The notes below the pieces were generated by a model. It saw nothing but the letters and a program-made list of their open reading frames with translations. It had not been told where the DNA came from and searched no databases. Positions 63,478-64,000 of a stretch of 64,000 nt of DNA are shown here, in pieces (positions within the stretch are counted from its first letter, which is position 1; each line of letters opens with the position of its first letter). The DNA is from Rhabdophis nuchalis (lineage: Eukaryota; Chordata; Lepidosauria; Squamata; Natricidae), in NCBI GenBank assembly GCA_039707465.1, contig CM077644.1:221669962-221733961 (forward strand). Reading direction: 5' to 3'. The position numbers and the translations under genes were made by a program.

Positions 63478-64000
63478 AAAAGTCTTCATAGATAAATTGT
63501 TCCTCTTCCCTTCCCTTCCTCTCCCTGCCTCTGCCCCAATCTCTCCGGTTCTGCTTATTGCTATTGCACCCAGCTATCGTATCTCTTCGCAGCATGACAG
63601 ATCCGGGCAGCTTAGGCGAGGGTGTGAAGGGAGGGAAGACAAACAACATCCACGAAGGCTTTTCTCAGGACCCTAGATCTACACTTTCTCTCCAGAAAAA
63701 TGCTATTTGCATTGTCGAGATTTTGGCTAATGGAACAAGCATGGGATGGAAAGGAAACTTCGGAATACAGGAGCATCATATTCCTGGAGCCTGGCAGCTG
63801 CCACATTCTGAGGTTTCCTTTTCATCCAGTGCTTCTTTCACCAGCCAAAATCCCAACGATGCCAACAGCTTTTTCCGGAGAGAAAGTAGAGATCTAGGGT
63901 CCTGAGAAAAGTCTTCATGCAGAGATGATTGGTTCTCTTCCCTTGCTTCCCCCCCCCCCCATCTCTCCGGATCTGTCATGCAGTGCTTATTGCTACTGCT
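63478..64000. repeat. Foldback structure running off the window end
   Basis: Arms of about 210 bp (63570-63780 and 63790-64000) are imperfect inverted copies centred near 63785 (gcatgacagatccgg / ccggatctgtcatgc; ggaccctagatct / agatctagggtcc). A direct copy of part of the right arm lies at 63478-63560. Open frames here are shadows. Confidence 0.82.

Overview
This is vertebrate nuclear DNA, almost certainly from a squamate reptile and most likely a snake. The evidence is the repeat mix: six tRNA-headed Sauria-type SINEs, BovB (RTE) LINE pieces, CR1/L3 and L2-clade LINEs, a Rex1-like LINE, many short hAT transposons including a SPIN-like copy, and many simple repeats, often at LINE 3' ends. 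Species calling is inference; no species-specific gene was used.

One cellular gene is present: the 3' end of PARP8, an ADP-ribosyltransferase of the PARP6/PARP8 pair, on the minus strand. Eleven coding exons run from 59376 down to the stop codon at 38849. Every junction has an AG acceptor and a GT donor, the phases chain without a break, and the exons sum to exactly 900 nt (299 residues plus stop). The sequence matches the C-terminal catalytic half of PARP8. The 5' exons lie beyond 64000.

Layout: 1-38500 is intergenic sequence downstream of PARP8, packed with nested LINEs, SINEs and hAT elements. In the human genome this side faces the gene desert before ISL1, which is inference for this species. 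38849-59376 is the exon-intron body of PARP8 with transposons in its introns. 59377-64000 is the next upstream intron, with an L2 copy that keeps a 302-codon ORF, a hAT element, an LTR-like repeat and a large foldback structure running off the window end.

The most notable features are: (i) short hAT elements in two groups with different 8-bp target duplications, one with a central TA in every case read; (ii) a family of near-perfect palindromic elements (five complete copies, two size classes); (iii) a SPIN-like element with a perfect target duplication; (iv) an L1 insertion carrying only ORF1, still open, with an 11-bp target duplication; (v) an L2 insertion flanked by a 99-bp direct repeat; and (vi) several multi-level nested insertions that give a relative order of transposon activity. 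I saw no complete novel gene system; the unusual content is mobile DNA.
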